Below are positions 1-6,629 of a DNA stretch of 8,479 bases, one piece after another. The notes beneath the pieces are model-generated. The model saw nothing but the letters and a program-made list of their open reading frames with translations, did no database searches and was not told the origin of the DNA. Position numbers and translations under genes: made by a program. Origin of the DNA: Spirochaetaceae bacterium. Its GTDB lineage: Bacteria > Spirochaetota > Spirochaetia > Sphaerochaetales > Sphaerochaetaceae. Location of the stretch: NCBI GenBank assembly GCA_003454065.1, contig DMKZ01000148.1, positions 1 through 8,479 of the forward strand. The letters run 5' to 3'. Every line of letters begins with the position of its first letter. Position 1 is the stretch's first letter.

Positions 1-350
1 TGCGCGTCCAATTCGTTGCCTTATTGCAGAACGATGTTTACGAAAAGGTTGGCAAAAAAGCGGATGATGCAGCGCAGACGATTGCCAAGGCGCTGACGGA
101 AAACGGATTCAAGCTATATTTTCCGGTTTGGACGAATCAGGTTTTTCTCGTCCTTTCGGATGATGAATCGAAAGCTTTCAGAAAAGTCGGATATGATGTT
201 CCGGTTTGGGACGAAATTGATGGAGTTTGCATTCGCCGCATGGTTTTCGATTGGACATGGGGAGAAGAGAGCATATCCGATTTGGTAGAGGCTATAGTCA
301 AAGCGAGAGATCTGTGCAAACGAACATGTTTTTTTGAAGGACGCTCCTAA
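1..350 (+). CDS. Low-specificity L-threonine aldolase / beta-eliminating lyase, C-terminal fragment (5' end outside window)
   Basis: The frame is open from base 3 to the TAA at 348-350 with no stop, so the gene enters from the left and only about 115 C-terminal residues are present. A TTG at 24 is in frame, but I read it as an internal Leu codon because the homology runs through it (RVQFVALLQ just before and after). The sequence fits the small C-terminal domain of fold-type I PLP enzymes of the threonine aldolase group: a long helix (EKVGKKADDAAQTIAKAL), then a substrate-side strand containing FPVWTNQVFLVL, and a closing segment with CIRRMVFDWTWGEESISDLV, comparable to the VRFVTSWAT-type segment of the family. 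The family cleaves L-threonine or allo-threonine to glycine and acetaldehyde in the cytoplasm. The PLP lysine lies upstream of the window, so catalytic competence cannot be judged. It ends directly against the next gene's ATG, so the two are probably co-transcribed. Confidence 0.8.
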   Translation, partial: RVQFVALLQNDVYEKVGKKADDAAQTIAKALTENGFKLYFPVWTNQVFLVLSDDESKAFRKVGYDVPVWDEIDGVCIRRMVFDWTWGEESISDLVEAIVKARDLCKRTCFFEGRS

Positions 351-1703
351 ATGAATTCAGATAATACAGGCGATAAGGAAAACAAAGAGGCGCATTCTCA
401 AGATGTCGCTGAGAATCAAAGCGGAAGCGGCTGCAACGGAGAGGTCGAAAGGGTCAGGCTGAAATCGCTTTTCGGACTTCACCCTTTTATTTCATTCGCA
501 ACAAAAGCCGTGCTCGCCTTTTTGGCGATTTGCATAATCCCTTCTTTTTTTTCTTCGTCCAGAAGATTGTTCATTTCATCTGATGTTTATCCGCTGAGAG
601 TGGAAGTGGATGGTCAACCTGTCGGAATTACGCCCTGCAACTTGCGTGTGAAGCCGGGTAGGCATGAAATCGATTTCTTCTATGCCGACGAGAAAGTGTA
701 TCATACCTTCGTGCGCATCCGTCCGGCGCTTTTCCTGTCGTATCTGTTCGAGTATTCGCAAAAGGCGAGCGTCAATGTTCGGCTCAGCGAATCTGTGAAG
801 GAATCGGCTCATAGGAATTTCCTGCAGGATTGCATGGATTACGAATTGCTTTTCAAGACGGATGCCACTCGTATCCAGAAGCCGTATTTCGGCTACTACA
901 AAACGCTTTTAGGCGATGAAGCGAAGATGAATGCCGTTAGCGCGGCGCGCTATTTCATAGCTAATCGTGACGCGGCAGAGGATTTCAAAGACTCCTTCGG
1001 CGACCTCGCAGAAACAACTGATTTCTCGTATCTGAAGGACGATGAAGCTGATTTCAATTTGGAAATTGATGATTCAATGCTTTTTGGCCGAAATGACGGC
1101 GAACTGAAACTGATTGGCGAATGCAGCATAGGCGGTCGCGATTTCGTGGAATTCGAAAACACGATGGTGGCTAAGGATTTGGTCGATACCAATATCTTTC
1201 GCGCTTTTTTGCAAGAGCATGCAGAGTTTTCGCCCGAAAGAAAGTCTGAGCTGATTAAAGAAGGGCTCGCAGACGAGGACTATCTTTCCGCGTTCGGGGA
1301 GGGAGGAAGCGCAAGAAGCATATCCTACGAGATAGCATCGGAGTTCGTAAAATGGTTTGGAAGCAAATATTCTTGCAAAGCCAGGCTTTTGACAAAACCC
1401 GAGTATGTCAGGCTTTATAGCCATAGGTCGCTCTTCAGAAACTATGTTTCGGGTCTTTTCGAAATGACATCCACTTCATTCATAACCCATGAGGCCTTAT
1501 CGGGAAGGCGCCTTAGCGAAAAAGACAGGGATGCGGTTTGTTCGGTTTTTGATAAAGCGGGCGTGAAGATGAGCAAGGAGTTATTTTGCTTAGGCGCTTA
1601 TAATAGGGCCATGAATGACGGGTCGAGGCTCAAGCTGGTAGGCGTAATCAAGCCGGACTCATGCTATGAAACCGTCGGGTTCAGGGTTGCGATAGATAAA
1701 TAA
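351..1703 (+). CDS. Membrane-anchored PEGA-domain protein with a degenerate SUMF1/formylglycine-generating-enzyme-like domain
   Basis: This is a 450-residue protein. ATG 351 follows the previous stop with no gap and has GAAGGA at 336-341, nine bases upstream. Residues 1-44 are hydrophilic and acidic. Residues ~45-66 form one membrane segment (FISFATKAVLAFLAICIIP), so the rest is probably periplasmic. Residues ~73-124 read as a PEGA domain: VEVDGQPVGITPCNL followed by KPGRHEIDF. Residues ~252-448 follow the order of the SUMF1/EgtB/PvdO fold: SISYEIASEFVKWFG (323-337) in place of the usual V-S-W-x-D-A-x-x-Y-C-x-W, ARLLTKPEYVRLY (344-356) in place of YRLPTEAEWEYA, LFEMTSTSF (369-377) in place of VWEWTSD, and GFRVAI (443-448) at the end. 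The typical catalytic cysteine region is not recognisable, so I infer a non-enzymatic envelope or binding role. PEGA plus SUMF1 combinations are common in treponemes. The function is unknown. Confidence 0.7.
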   Translation: MNSDNTGDKENKEAHSQDVAENQSGSGCNGEVERVRLKSLFGLHPFISFATKAVLAFLAICIIPSFFSSSRRLFISSDVYPLRVEVDGQPVGITPCNLRVKPGRHEIDFFYADEKVYHTFVRIRPALFLSYLFEYSQKASVNVRLSESVKESAHRNFLQDCMDYELLFKTDATRIQKPYFGYYKTLLGDEAKMNAVSAARYFIANRDAAEDFKDSFGDLAETTDFSYLKDDEADFNLEIDDSMLFGRNDGELKLIGECSIGGRDFVEFENTMVAKDLVDTNIFRAFLQEHAEFSPERKSELIKEGLADEDYLSAFGEGGSARSISYEIASEFVKWFGSKYSCKARLLTKPEYVRLYSHRSLFRNYVSGLFEMTSTSFITHEALSGRRLSEKDRDAVCSVFDKAGVKMSKELFCLGAYNRAMNDGSRLKLVGVIKPDSCYETVGFRVAIDK

Positions 1704-1717
1704 CGCTTTCGAAAGCG
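1704..1717. repeat. Perfect 14-bp palindrome after the PEGA gene
   Basis: CGCTTTCGAAAGCG begins on the base after the TAA of the upstream gene. As RNA it can form a 5-bp stem with a TCGA loop. No run of T follows (next bases CAATTTGC), so it is a poor intrinsic terminator. It lies just upstream of the -35 of the nitroreductase promoter and could instead be a protein-binding site. Confidence 0.35.
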
Positions 1718-1721
1718 CAAT

Positions 1722-1750
1722 TTGCTATTGCAATACGCAAGCTTTATAAT
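1722..1750 (+). promoter_or_regulatory. Sigma70-like promoter for the nitroreductase gene
   Basis: TTGCTA at 1722-1727 (four of six consensus bases) and a perfect TATAAT at 1745-1750 are separated by 17 bp. The -10 lies 18 bp before the start codon, giving a very short leader. The spacer contains a 10-bp palindrome, TATTGCAATA (1726-1735), where a regulator could bind. Confidence 0.6.
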
Positions 1751-1753
1751 CTC

Positions 1754-1761
1754 AAGGGGGG
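1754..1761 (+). promoter_or_regulatory. Ribosome binding site that fixes the nitroreductase start
   Basis: AAGGGGGG ends seven bases before ATG 1769. A TTG at 1763, in the same frame, would leave a single base of spacing and is not usable with this site, so translation most likely begins at 1769. Confidence 0.65.
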
Positions 1762-1768
1762 ATTGGTT

Positions 1769-2287
1769 ATGTTGGAAGTCATTAAAAAGAGAAGAGCGTG
1801 CAGGAAATTCGATTCGCGCATTGTCGAAGAAGCTAAAATCAAGGAAATAGTAGAGGCTGGTCTTTTGGCTCCGTCTGGAATGGGAAGGCAAACGCCCGTC
1901 ATAATAGCAATCAGCGACAAGAAGCTGCGCGACGAGCTTTCGGCTTTGAATAGAAGCTTCATGGCGAATGCGCCAGAGGGTGTCGATCCGTTCTATGGAG
2001 CGCCCGTGGTTTTGCTGGTCGCTTCGAACAAGGATGGAATATCGGTGCACGACGGTGCGGCGACGATAGAAAACATGCTTTTGGAAGCAACCAATCAAGG
2101 ATTGGCTTCTTGCTGGATACACAGGGCCAAAGAGGAAATCGAATCCCCCGAAGGAAGAAAGCTTCTCTCCCGGACCGGTTTGAATTTCGACGATTACATC
2201 GGAATAGGCCATGTGGTCATCGGCTATCCCGACGGCTATAAGGCGCCCGAGAAGAAAATCAAGGACGGCCGAGCGTTTTATATGTAA
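1769..2287 (+). CDS. Nitroreductase family protein (FMN-dependent NAD(P)H oxidoreductase)
   Basis: The 172-residue length is typical of the short nitroreductases. Family marks are the N-terminal KKRRACRKF (residues 6-14), which contributes to phosphate binding of FMN, then APSGMGRQTPV in place of the usual APSAxNxQP, a central ENMLLEATNQGLASCWI with the common SCWIHRAKEE continuation, and a C-terminal IGIGHVVIGYPDG. Members are cytoplasmic homodimers with FMN at the dimer interface. They reduce nitro compounds, quinones or flavins using NAD(P)H, and the physiological substrate cannot be read from sequence. The gene has its own promoter and sits between the PEGA gene and the divergently functioning metal operon, on the same strand as both. 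The start was chosen by RBS spacing; the annotated start in a database may be two codons earlier. Confidence 0.88.
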   Translation: MLEVIKKRRACRKFDSRIVEEAKIKEIVEAGLLAPSGMGRQTPVIIAISDKKLRDELSALNRSFMANAPEGVDPFYGAPVVLLVASNKDGISVHDGAATIENMLLEATNQGLASCWIHRAKEEIESPEGRKLLSRTGLNFDDYIGIGHVVIGYPDGYKAPEKKIKDGRAFYM

Positions 2288-2325
2288 GGCTGTTGGCTCT
2301 TTTGTCTATATCGGCAATGTTCTCC

Positions 2326-2353
2326 TTGACAAAAGCATCCGTATGCCTATAAT
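2326..2353 (+). promoter_or_regulatory. Near-consensus sigma70 promoter of the fur-type regulator/metal ABC operon
   Basis: A perfect TTGACA (2326-2331) and a perfect TATAAT (2348-2353) are separated by 16 bp. Transcription is expected to start near 2360. An unrepressed promoter this good would be strong, which fits tight control by a repressor. Confidence 0.8.
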
Positions 2354-2373
2354 TTGCGAGTAAATTGCAAATT
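2351..2373. promoter_or_regulatory. Candidate Fur/Zur-type operator (23-bp dyad) over the -10 and start site
   Basis: AATTTGC (2351-2357) and its exact reverse complement GCAAATT (2367-2373) flank a 9-bp spacer GAGTAAATT. Centred on base 2362, nine of the eleven base pairs around the axis are symmetric. The dyad begins inside the -10 hexamer and covers the predicted transcription start, so a bound dimer would block RNA polymerase. Self-repression by the Fur-family product encoded immediately downstream is inferred. Confidence 0.6.
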
Positions 2374-2388
2374 CAGGTCAAAAGAAGG

Positions 2389-2784
2389 ATGTTGGCATAT
2401 AATACGCAGCAGAGGCAGATGCTTCTGGATTTTTTGAACAAGCATATTGATGAGAGCATATCGGCAGCGCAAATCATATCCGCCCTTCGCAGCAACGGAA
2501 TCAGCGAAAGCGCGGTTTATCGCAACCTTGCGGCCCTTGAGGAAGATGGCGAGATAATAAAGATAAGCAAACCCGGCGAACGAAAATCCGTGTATCGCGC
2601 GAATAACGAGAAATGCCGCAATCATTTTCATTTATTTTGCGTTTCCTGCAAGAAAACCACGCATGTGTCGGAAGATGCGAGCAAACGATTGGAAAGCAGT
2701 CTGAATGATTGCGACGGATTTCTGGTTGATAAAGACGAAACGATGATATATGGAATTTGCAAGGATTGCAGAGGTCGCAAGTGA
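2389..2784 (+). CDS. Fur-family metalloregulator, probably Zur-like
   Basis: This is a 131-residue DNA-binding repressor. An N-terminal winged helix includes the recognition-helix segment SESAVYRNLAALEEDGEI (39-56), matching the T-V-Y-R-x-L pattern of Fur proteins. The C-terminal dimer/metal domain has NHFHLFCVSC (78-87) and a closing CKDC (124-127); the two CxxC pairs are the usual structural zinc site. Fur proteins bind DNA when loaded with metal and repress uptake genes. Because the next three genes are a Zn/Mn-type importer, zinc sensing is the best guess, with manganese or iron possible. The start is uncertain: ATG 2389 and TTG 2392 have GAAGG very close upstream, while an in-frame TTG at 2365 lies inside the operator and about five bases after the expected transcript start. 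Homology begins at about AYNTQQRQ, favouring 2389 or 2392. The gene overlaps the next one by GTGA. Confidence 0.88.
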   Translation: MLAYNTQQRQMLLDFLNKHIDESISAAQIISALRSNGISESAVYRNLAALEEDGEIIKISKPGERKSVYRANNEKCRNHFHLFCVSCKKTTHVSEDASKRLESSLNDCDGFLVDKDETMIYGICKDCRGRK

Positions 2785-3758
2785 AACGAAAGATTGCAAT
2801 CGCCTTGCTTGCCGCCGTCGTTTTCGCAATTGCGCTTGTTTCTTGCTCAAGGAGCGAAAGAGAAGATGGGAAAATCAAGATAGTCGTAACGATTCTGCCG
2901 GAGTATGATTGGGTGCTGAATGTTCTCGGCGACGAGAAGGAGAGGTTCGAAACGACGCTGCTTCTTGGAAACGGCGGCGATTTTCACAGCTATCAGCCAT
3001 CGGTGGCGGATATGGCGAAAATCGTTACATGCGATTTGTTCGTATTCGTGGGCGGCGAATCGGACGGATGGGTTAAAGATGCCTTGAAGAATTCTACGAA
3101 CAAGAGCATGAAGGCGATAAGCTTGCTTGAAACCCTTGGAGACTGTGCGAGAAAGGAGGAGTTTGTCGAGGGGATGGAAGAGGAAGCGGATGCTGACGAG
3201 CAGGAGCACGAGTCGGTCGCGGAGCTTGATGAACACGTTTGGATGTCGCTTAGAAAAGCTTGCGTTTTCGTAGCTGCTATATCGGATTCGCTGCAAACCA
3301 TAGATCCGGTTAATTCTGAAAAATATGCGAAGAACGCATCGGAATACGTCCTGAAGCTCAGGACGCTCGACGACGAATATGTCAGGTTCTTCGATTCGAC
3401 AGAAAACAAGACATTGATAGTCGCAGATAGGTTTCCGTTCAGATATTTCGCCGATGATTATTCGCTTTCATATTATGCCGCTTTTCCGGGATGCTCCTCG
3501 GAGACGCAGGCAAGCTTTAAGACAATCGCTTTTCTGGTTCGCAAAGCGGAAGAGCTTTCCATGCCTTCGATATTTGCTGTGGATGGGTCTGATGGCAAGA
3601 TTGCCAGGACGGTGAGGGACAGCACGAAATCCAAGGATCAGAAGATCTTTGTTCTCGATTCTATGCAGTCCGTTTCGTTGAAGGAATACGAAGAAGGCAG
3701 GACGTATTTGTCGGTAATGGCAAGTAATCTTTCCGTGCTTAAGGAGGCATTTCGTTGA
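2781..3758 (+). CDS. Metal (Zn/Mn) ABC transporter substrate-binding lipoprotein, ZnuA/TroA family
   Basis: This 325-residue protein starts at GTG 2781, overlapping the regulator's stop by four bases, with AGAGG at 2770-2774 six bases upstream. A type II signal (KRK, a hydrophobic core, then LVSC with Cys22) predicts a lipid-anchored periplasmic protein. The cluster A-I fold begins at KIKIVVTILPEYDW (31-44). His69 in GGDFHSYQPS is the first family metal ligand and His152 in DEHVW the second. Between them lies an acidic stretch (about 126-151) with many Glu/Asp and His143, as in zinc-specific members. At the third ligand position the usual His-containing motif is replaced by ADRFPFRYFADDY (215-227), a known variant subgroup, so Asp216 or another residue would have to complete the site. 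It delivers metal to the permease encoded two genes downstream. Zinc is favoured over manganese. Confidence 0.88.
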   Translation: MKRKIAIALLAAVVFAIALVSCSRSEREDGKIKIVVTILPEYDWVLNVLGDEKERFETTLLLGNGGDFHSYQPSVADMAKIVTCDLFVFVGGESDGWVKDALKNSTNKSMKAISLLETLGDCARKEEFVEGMEEEADADEQEHESVAELDEHVWMSLRKACVFVAAISDSLQTIDPVNSEKYAKNASEYVLKLRTLDDEYVRFFDSTENKTLIVADRFPFRYFADDYSLSYYAAFPGCSSETQASFKTIAFLVRKAEELSMPSIFAVDGSDGKIARTVRDSTKSKDQKIFVLDSMQSVSLKEYEEGRTYLSVMASNLSVLKEAFR

Positions 3759-3759
3759 A

Positions 3760-4440
3760 ATGGAACGGGAAACGTTGATTTCATGTGAAGGACTCTATGT
3801 CGGCTATGATGGCAAATCGGTAGCAGGACCCATTGATTTGACTGTCGAGACGGGCGATTTCCTATCGATAGTGGGAGAAAACGGGGCTGGCAAAACCACT
3901 TTCGTGAAAACCCTCTTGAAACTGATAAAGCCGATTTCAGGCAAAATTCATTTCTCGCAAAACTTTGGTTCCGGCGGGATAGGGTATGTTCCGCAAAAGG
4001 ACGCGATTGCCCCGGACTTCCCCGCATCTGTTTGGGAAACGGTGATTTCCGGATGCCTCGCAGGACTTGGAAGCAGGTTTTTCTATCGTGAAGCGGATAA
4101 GGCGAAGGCTCGAAGCTGTTTGGAGAAAACAGGCCTTTCCGGACTGGAGCGGCGGTCGTATAAGAGCCTTTCCGGAGGACAGCAGAAGCGGGCGTTGATT
4201 GCGAGAGCGCTATGTGCTGCCAATTGCGCGCTTTTGCTCGATGAGCCGGCCGCAGGGCTGGATGAAGAAGCAGAGGCGGATTTGCATTCGGTTGTTCGAA
4301 TGCTGAATGACAAGGGACTTGCGATAATAATGGTGACGCACGATAAAGCCGCCGCTTTGGAGCATTCCAACAAGGTGCTCCATATCGGCCAATCCGCCTT
4401 TTTGGAAAATGTTCGCGGTATCGGAGGGGAAGCGCAATGA
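3760..4440 (+). CDS. Metal ABC transporter ATP-binding protein (ZnuC family)
   Basis: This 226-residue ATPase carries every ABC motif: Walker A GENGAGKTT (39-47), Q-loop glutamine in GYVPQ (Gln79), signature LSGGQQKR (137-144), Walker B ALLLDEP (157-163) with catalytic Glu162, the D-loop AGLD, and the H-loop TH (His194). It would hydrolyse ATP at the cytoplasmic face to drive metal import through the permease encoded next. ATG 3760 follows the previous stop by one base. AAGGAGG (3741-3747) is 12 bases away, longer than ideal, which suggests reliance on translational coupling. The stop overlaps the permease start as ATGA (4437-4440). Confidence 0.93.
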   Translation: MERETLISCEGLYVGYDGKSVAGPIDLTVETGDFLSIVGENGAGKTTFVKTLLKLIKPISGKIHFSQNFGSGGIGYVPQKDAIAPDFPASVWETVISGCLAGLGSRFFYREADKAKARSCLEKTGLSGLERRSYKSLSGGQQKRALIARALCAANCALLLDEPAAGLDEEAEADLHSVVRMLNDKGLAIIMVTHDKAAALEHSNKVLHIGQSAFLENVRGIGGEAQ

Positions 4441-5270
4441 TTGAAAAAGCGGCTTTGTATTTGAGTTTTCCCTTTGTGCGCTATGCCTTGATTGTCGGTG
4501 TTCTGATAGCGTTATGTTCCGCATTGCTCGGCACGGCTGTAGTTCTCAAAAGGCTGTCATTTATCGGAGACGGATTGTCTCATGTGGCATTCGGCAGTCT
4601 GGCAGTCGCAACTGCAGCCGGAATGACGAACAGAATGGCCGTAGTCATGCCCGTAACCATAATCAGCGCCGTCTTGCTCCTGCGCACGGGTTCGGAATCG
4701 AAAGTCAAAGGTGATGCGCTGATCGCCATGATTTCGGCAGCGGCACTGGCGGCTGGCTATATGGTCATGAACATGTTTTCATTATCATCCAATGTTCCTT
4801 CCGACGTTTGTTCGACGCTTTTCGGATCGGCATCGATTCTTACATTGAGCAAATTCGAAGTATGGGCGTGTTTTTTGCTGTCGCTTATCGTGGTAGCCGG
4901 CTTCGTACTGTATCACAATAGAATATTCGCAGTGATTTTTGATGAATCCTTTGCAAGCGCATCCGGCCTTAAAACGAATATATACAATATGCTGACAGCG
5001 GTTGTCACAGCGGTGGTGATTGTCTTGGCGATGAACTTGGTAGGTTCGCTTTTGATCTCGGCGCTTTTGGTTTTTCCGGCGCTGTCTGCGATGAGGGTGT
5101 GTCGCGATTTCAAGTCCGTCACTATTTGCGCATCCGTCGTGTCCGTTATTTGCGCTTTGAGCGGCATGATCGTCTCCATTGCGCTTGGCACGCCCATAGG
5201 CCCTACGATTGTTCTCGCCGATGCGATAGCTTATATTTGCCTGTGGGCATGGAGCCGATGGTTCGGCTGA
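4437..5270 (+). CDS. Metal ABC transporter permease (ABC-3 / ZnuB family)
   Basis: This is a 277-residue, very hydrophobic protein with about eight membrane segments. The diagnostic ABC-3 motif KRLSFIGDGLSHVAFG (38-53) lies after the first segment and contains the Asp and His conserved in the family. A later conserved region reads FASASGL (near residue 175), followed by a long helix pair with NLVGSLLISALLVFPALSA and the closing LGTPIGPTIVLADAIAY. It forms, as a dimer, the inner-membrane channel of the zinc or manganese importer made with the ATPase and lipoprotein upstream. GGAGGGG at 4423-4429 gives seven-base spacing to ATG 4437. It is the last gene of the tight operon; 52 bp separate it from the antiporter and I see no terminator there. 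Confidence 0.93.
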   Translation: MIEKAALYLSFPFVRYALIVGVLIALCSALLGTAVVLKRLSFIGDGLSHVAFGSLAVATAAGMTNRMAVVMPVTIISAVLLLRTGSESKVKGDALIAMISAAALAAGYMVMNMFSLSSNVPSDVCSTLFGSASILTLSKFEVWACFLLSLIVVAGFVLYHNRIFAVIFDESFASASGLKTNIYNMLTAVVTAVVIVLAMNLVGSLLISALLVFPALSAMRVCRDFKSVTICASVVSVICALSGMIVSIALGTPIGPTIVLADAIAYICLWAWSRWFG

Positions 5271-5322
5271 AATGGATTAGCGCATAATAATTCATATTTT
5301 TTGGCACGAGGGAGGGCTATTT

Positions 5323-6594
5323 ATGAACGGAGATGCCATAGGATTTTTGTTTTCTTTAGCTATAATTTTGTTTTTTACCAAAGCGTTAGGGTTGCTTATG
5401 CGCAAAATCGGTCTTCCGCAGGTGCTTGGGTTCGTACTTGCGGGAATTTTGGTCGGTCCGTCGATATGGTCTTTGATATTCAAGAATGCCGCCGCTGGTT
5501 TTTCCTCGTGGCTTTTGCCTGTTACCTCAAGCGACAGGCTCAAGACTTTTGCCGAGGTCGGAGTGGTTCTCGTAATGTTTATGGCGGGCCTCGAAACCAA
5601 TATGGAGGAATTGAAGAAGACGGGATTTGTCTCGCTTATGATAGCTATGGCAGGCGTGGCCGTCCCATTTGGGCTGGGCGTTTTGGCAGGCAGCGTTTTC
5701 TTGCCGGAGGCGGGAGCGAATGCGTGGGTGTTTTTCGGAACCATAGTCAGCGCAACGAGCGTTGGAATATCGGTTGAGACATTGCGCGAAATGGGAAAGC
5801 TCAAGGGCAAGGTCGGAACGGTGATACTATCGGCAGCAATAATCGATGACATGTTGGGAATAATGGTGTTGTCGATTGTGATGAATTTGGAGGCAAACGG
5901 AGCAAGAGGGGTGCAGGGTTCTCCGGTTCTTTCGTTCATAAATCCTAGCAATAGCATTTTCGTTTCCATATTGTGGATGTTTGCATACTTTGCATTTGCC
6001 ATTGTTGCGGGAATCGGCATATCGGATGTTTTCAAAAAGCTTGAAGATAGGCATCCTAAAACCCGAAGGCTTTTGATTTATGCCCTTGTGACGTGTTTCA
6101 TGCATGCCTTCATTGCGGAAAAAGTCTTTGGTGTCGCTGAAATCACCGGCGCTTTTATCGCAGGTGCCATATTATCAACGGTCAGGAAAAGCTCGGATTA
6201 CATAGACAAGAGGGTGAGCACTCCTTCGTATCTGATATTCGGTCCTGTATTCTTCGCCAGCATTGGCATAAACATGAATTTCAGCGGCGTCGATTCCCAT
6301 ATTTTGCTCTTTGCGCTCGTTTTTGTTTTGCTTGCAATCGTAGGGAAAATAATAGGATGCGGCGGAGCAGCAAGGCTCTTCGGATTTTCTACTTCTGGAA
6401 GCATTAGCATCGGATGCGGTATGGTGGCGCGAGGGGAGGTCGCTCTGGTGGTTGCCAACAAGGGCATTGATGCTGGCATAATAGACGAGAAGCATCTGTT
6501 TGTCGTCGTAATGCTCGTGCTTATCACATCGGTTGCTGCGCCGGTGCTGCTGAATGTTTCGTTCAAGGATAAGCGGCAAGCCGGCAACTTATAG
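5323..6594 (+). CDS. Cation:proton antiporter, CPA2 family (Na+/H+ or K+/H+ exchanger)
   Basis: This 423-residue protein is almost entirely membrane segments, about twelve or thirteen. CPA2 marks include IGLPQVLGFVLAGILVGP (29-46), EVGVVLVMFMAGLETNMEEL (78-97), the transport-site pair Asp175-Asp176 in AAIIDDMLGIM (171-181), EITGAFIAGAILS, and GMVARGEVALVVANKG near the end. The double Asp is the ion-binding signature of electrogenic NapA-like members. The protein ends soon after the last helix, so it lacks the cytoplasmic TrkA-N/RCK domain of KefB/KefC. The start is ATG 5323 with GGGAGGG (5310-5316) six bases upstream. It would exchange Na+ or K+ for protons for pH or salt homeostasis; the ion cannot be decided from sequence. 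Whether it shares the metal operon transcript is unclear, as I found neither a convincing promoter nor a terminator in the preceding 52 bp. Confidence 0.9.
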   Translation: MNGDAIGFLFSLAIILFFTKALGLLMRKIGLPQVLGFVLAGILVGPSIWSLIFKNAAAGFSSWLLPVTSSDRLKTFAEVGVVLVMFMAGLETNMEELKKTGFVSLMIAMAGVAVPFGLGVLAGSVFLPEAGANAWVFFGTIVSATSVGISVETLREMGKLKGKVGTVILSAAIIDDMLGIMVLSIVMNLEANGARGVQGSPVLSFINPSNSIFVSILWMFAYFAFAIVAGIGISDVFKKLEDRHPKTRRLLIYALVTCFMHAFIAEKVFGVAEITGAFIAGAILSTVRKSSDYIDKRVSTPSYLIFGPVFFASIGINMNFSGVDSHILLFALVFVLLAIVGKIIGCGGAARLFGFSTSGSISIGCGMVARGEVALVVANKGIDAGIIDEKHLFVVVMLVLITSVAAPVLLNVSFKDKRQAGNL

Positions 6595-6629
6595 CATTGG
6601 TTTGAAACTGGCAGGAAGGGCGGTGGATT

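Noticed and set aside
1704..1717. Intrinsic terminator after the PEGA gene
   Set aside because: The stem is only about five base pairs and no T-run follows, so it was kept only as a palindrome.
1664..2212. 182-codon open frame on the - strand opposite the nitroreductase
   Set aside because: The + strand frame has clear nitroreductase motifs, its own promoter and RBS; the antisense peptide has no recognisable features.
2757..2780. TTG at 2757 as the start of the metal-binding lipoprotein
   Set aside because: It would add eight residues before a normal lipoprotein signal. GTG 2781 has an AGAGG site at six-base spacing and a typical GTGA overlap.
5260..5290. Separate promoter for the antiporter (CATAAT at 5283-5288)
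   Set aside because: A plausible -10 exists but no acceptable -35 lies 16-18 bp upstream, so it is not supported.
5301..5777. 158-codon + strand frame overlapping the antiporter start
   Set aside because: It is out of frame with a clearly recognisable antiporter, is rich in Arg/Gly as expected of a shifted frame, and has no RBS.
5292..6035. 247-codon open frame on the - strand
   Set aside because: It lies wholly opposite the antiporter gene, has a low-complexity Ser/Thr/Pro/Ile-rich composition typical of antisense shadows, and matches no family.
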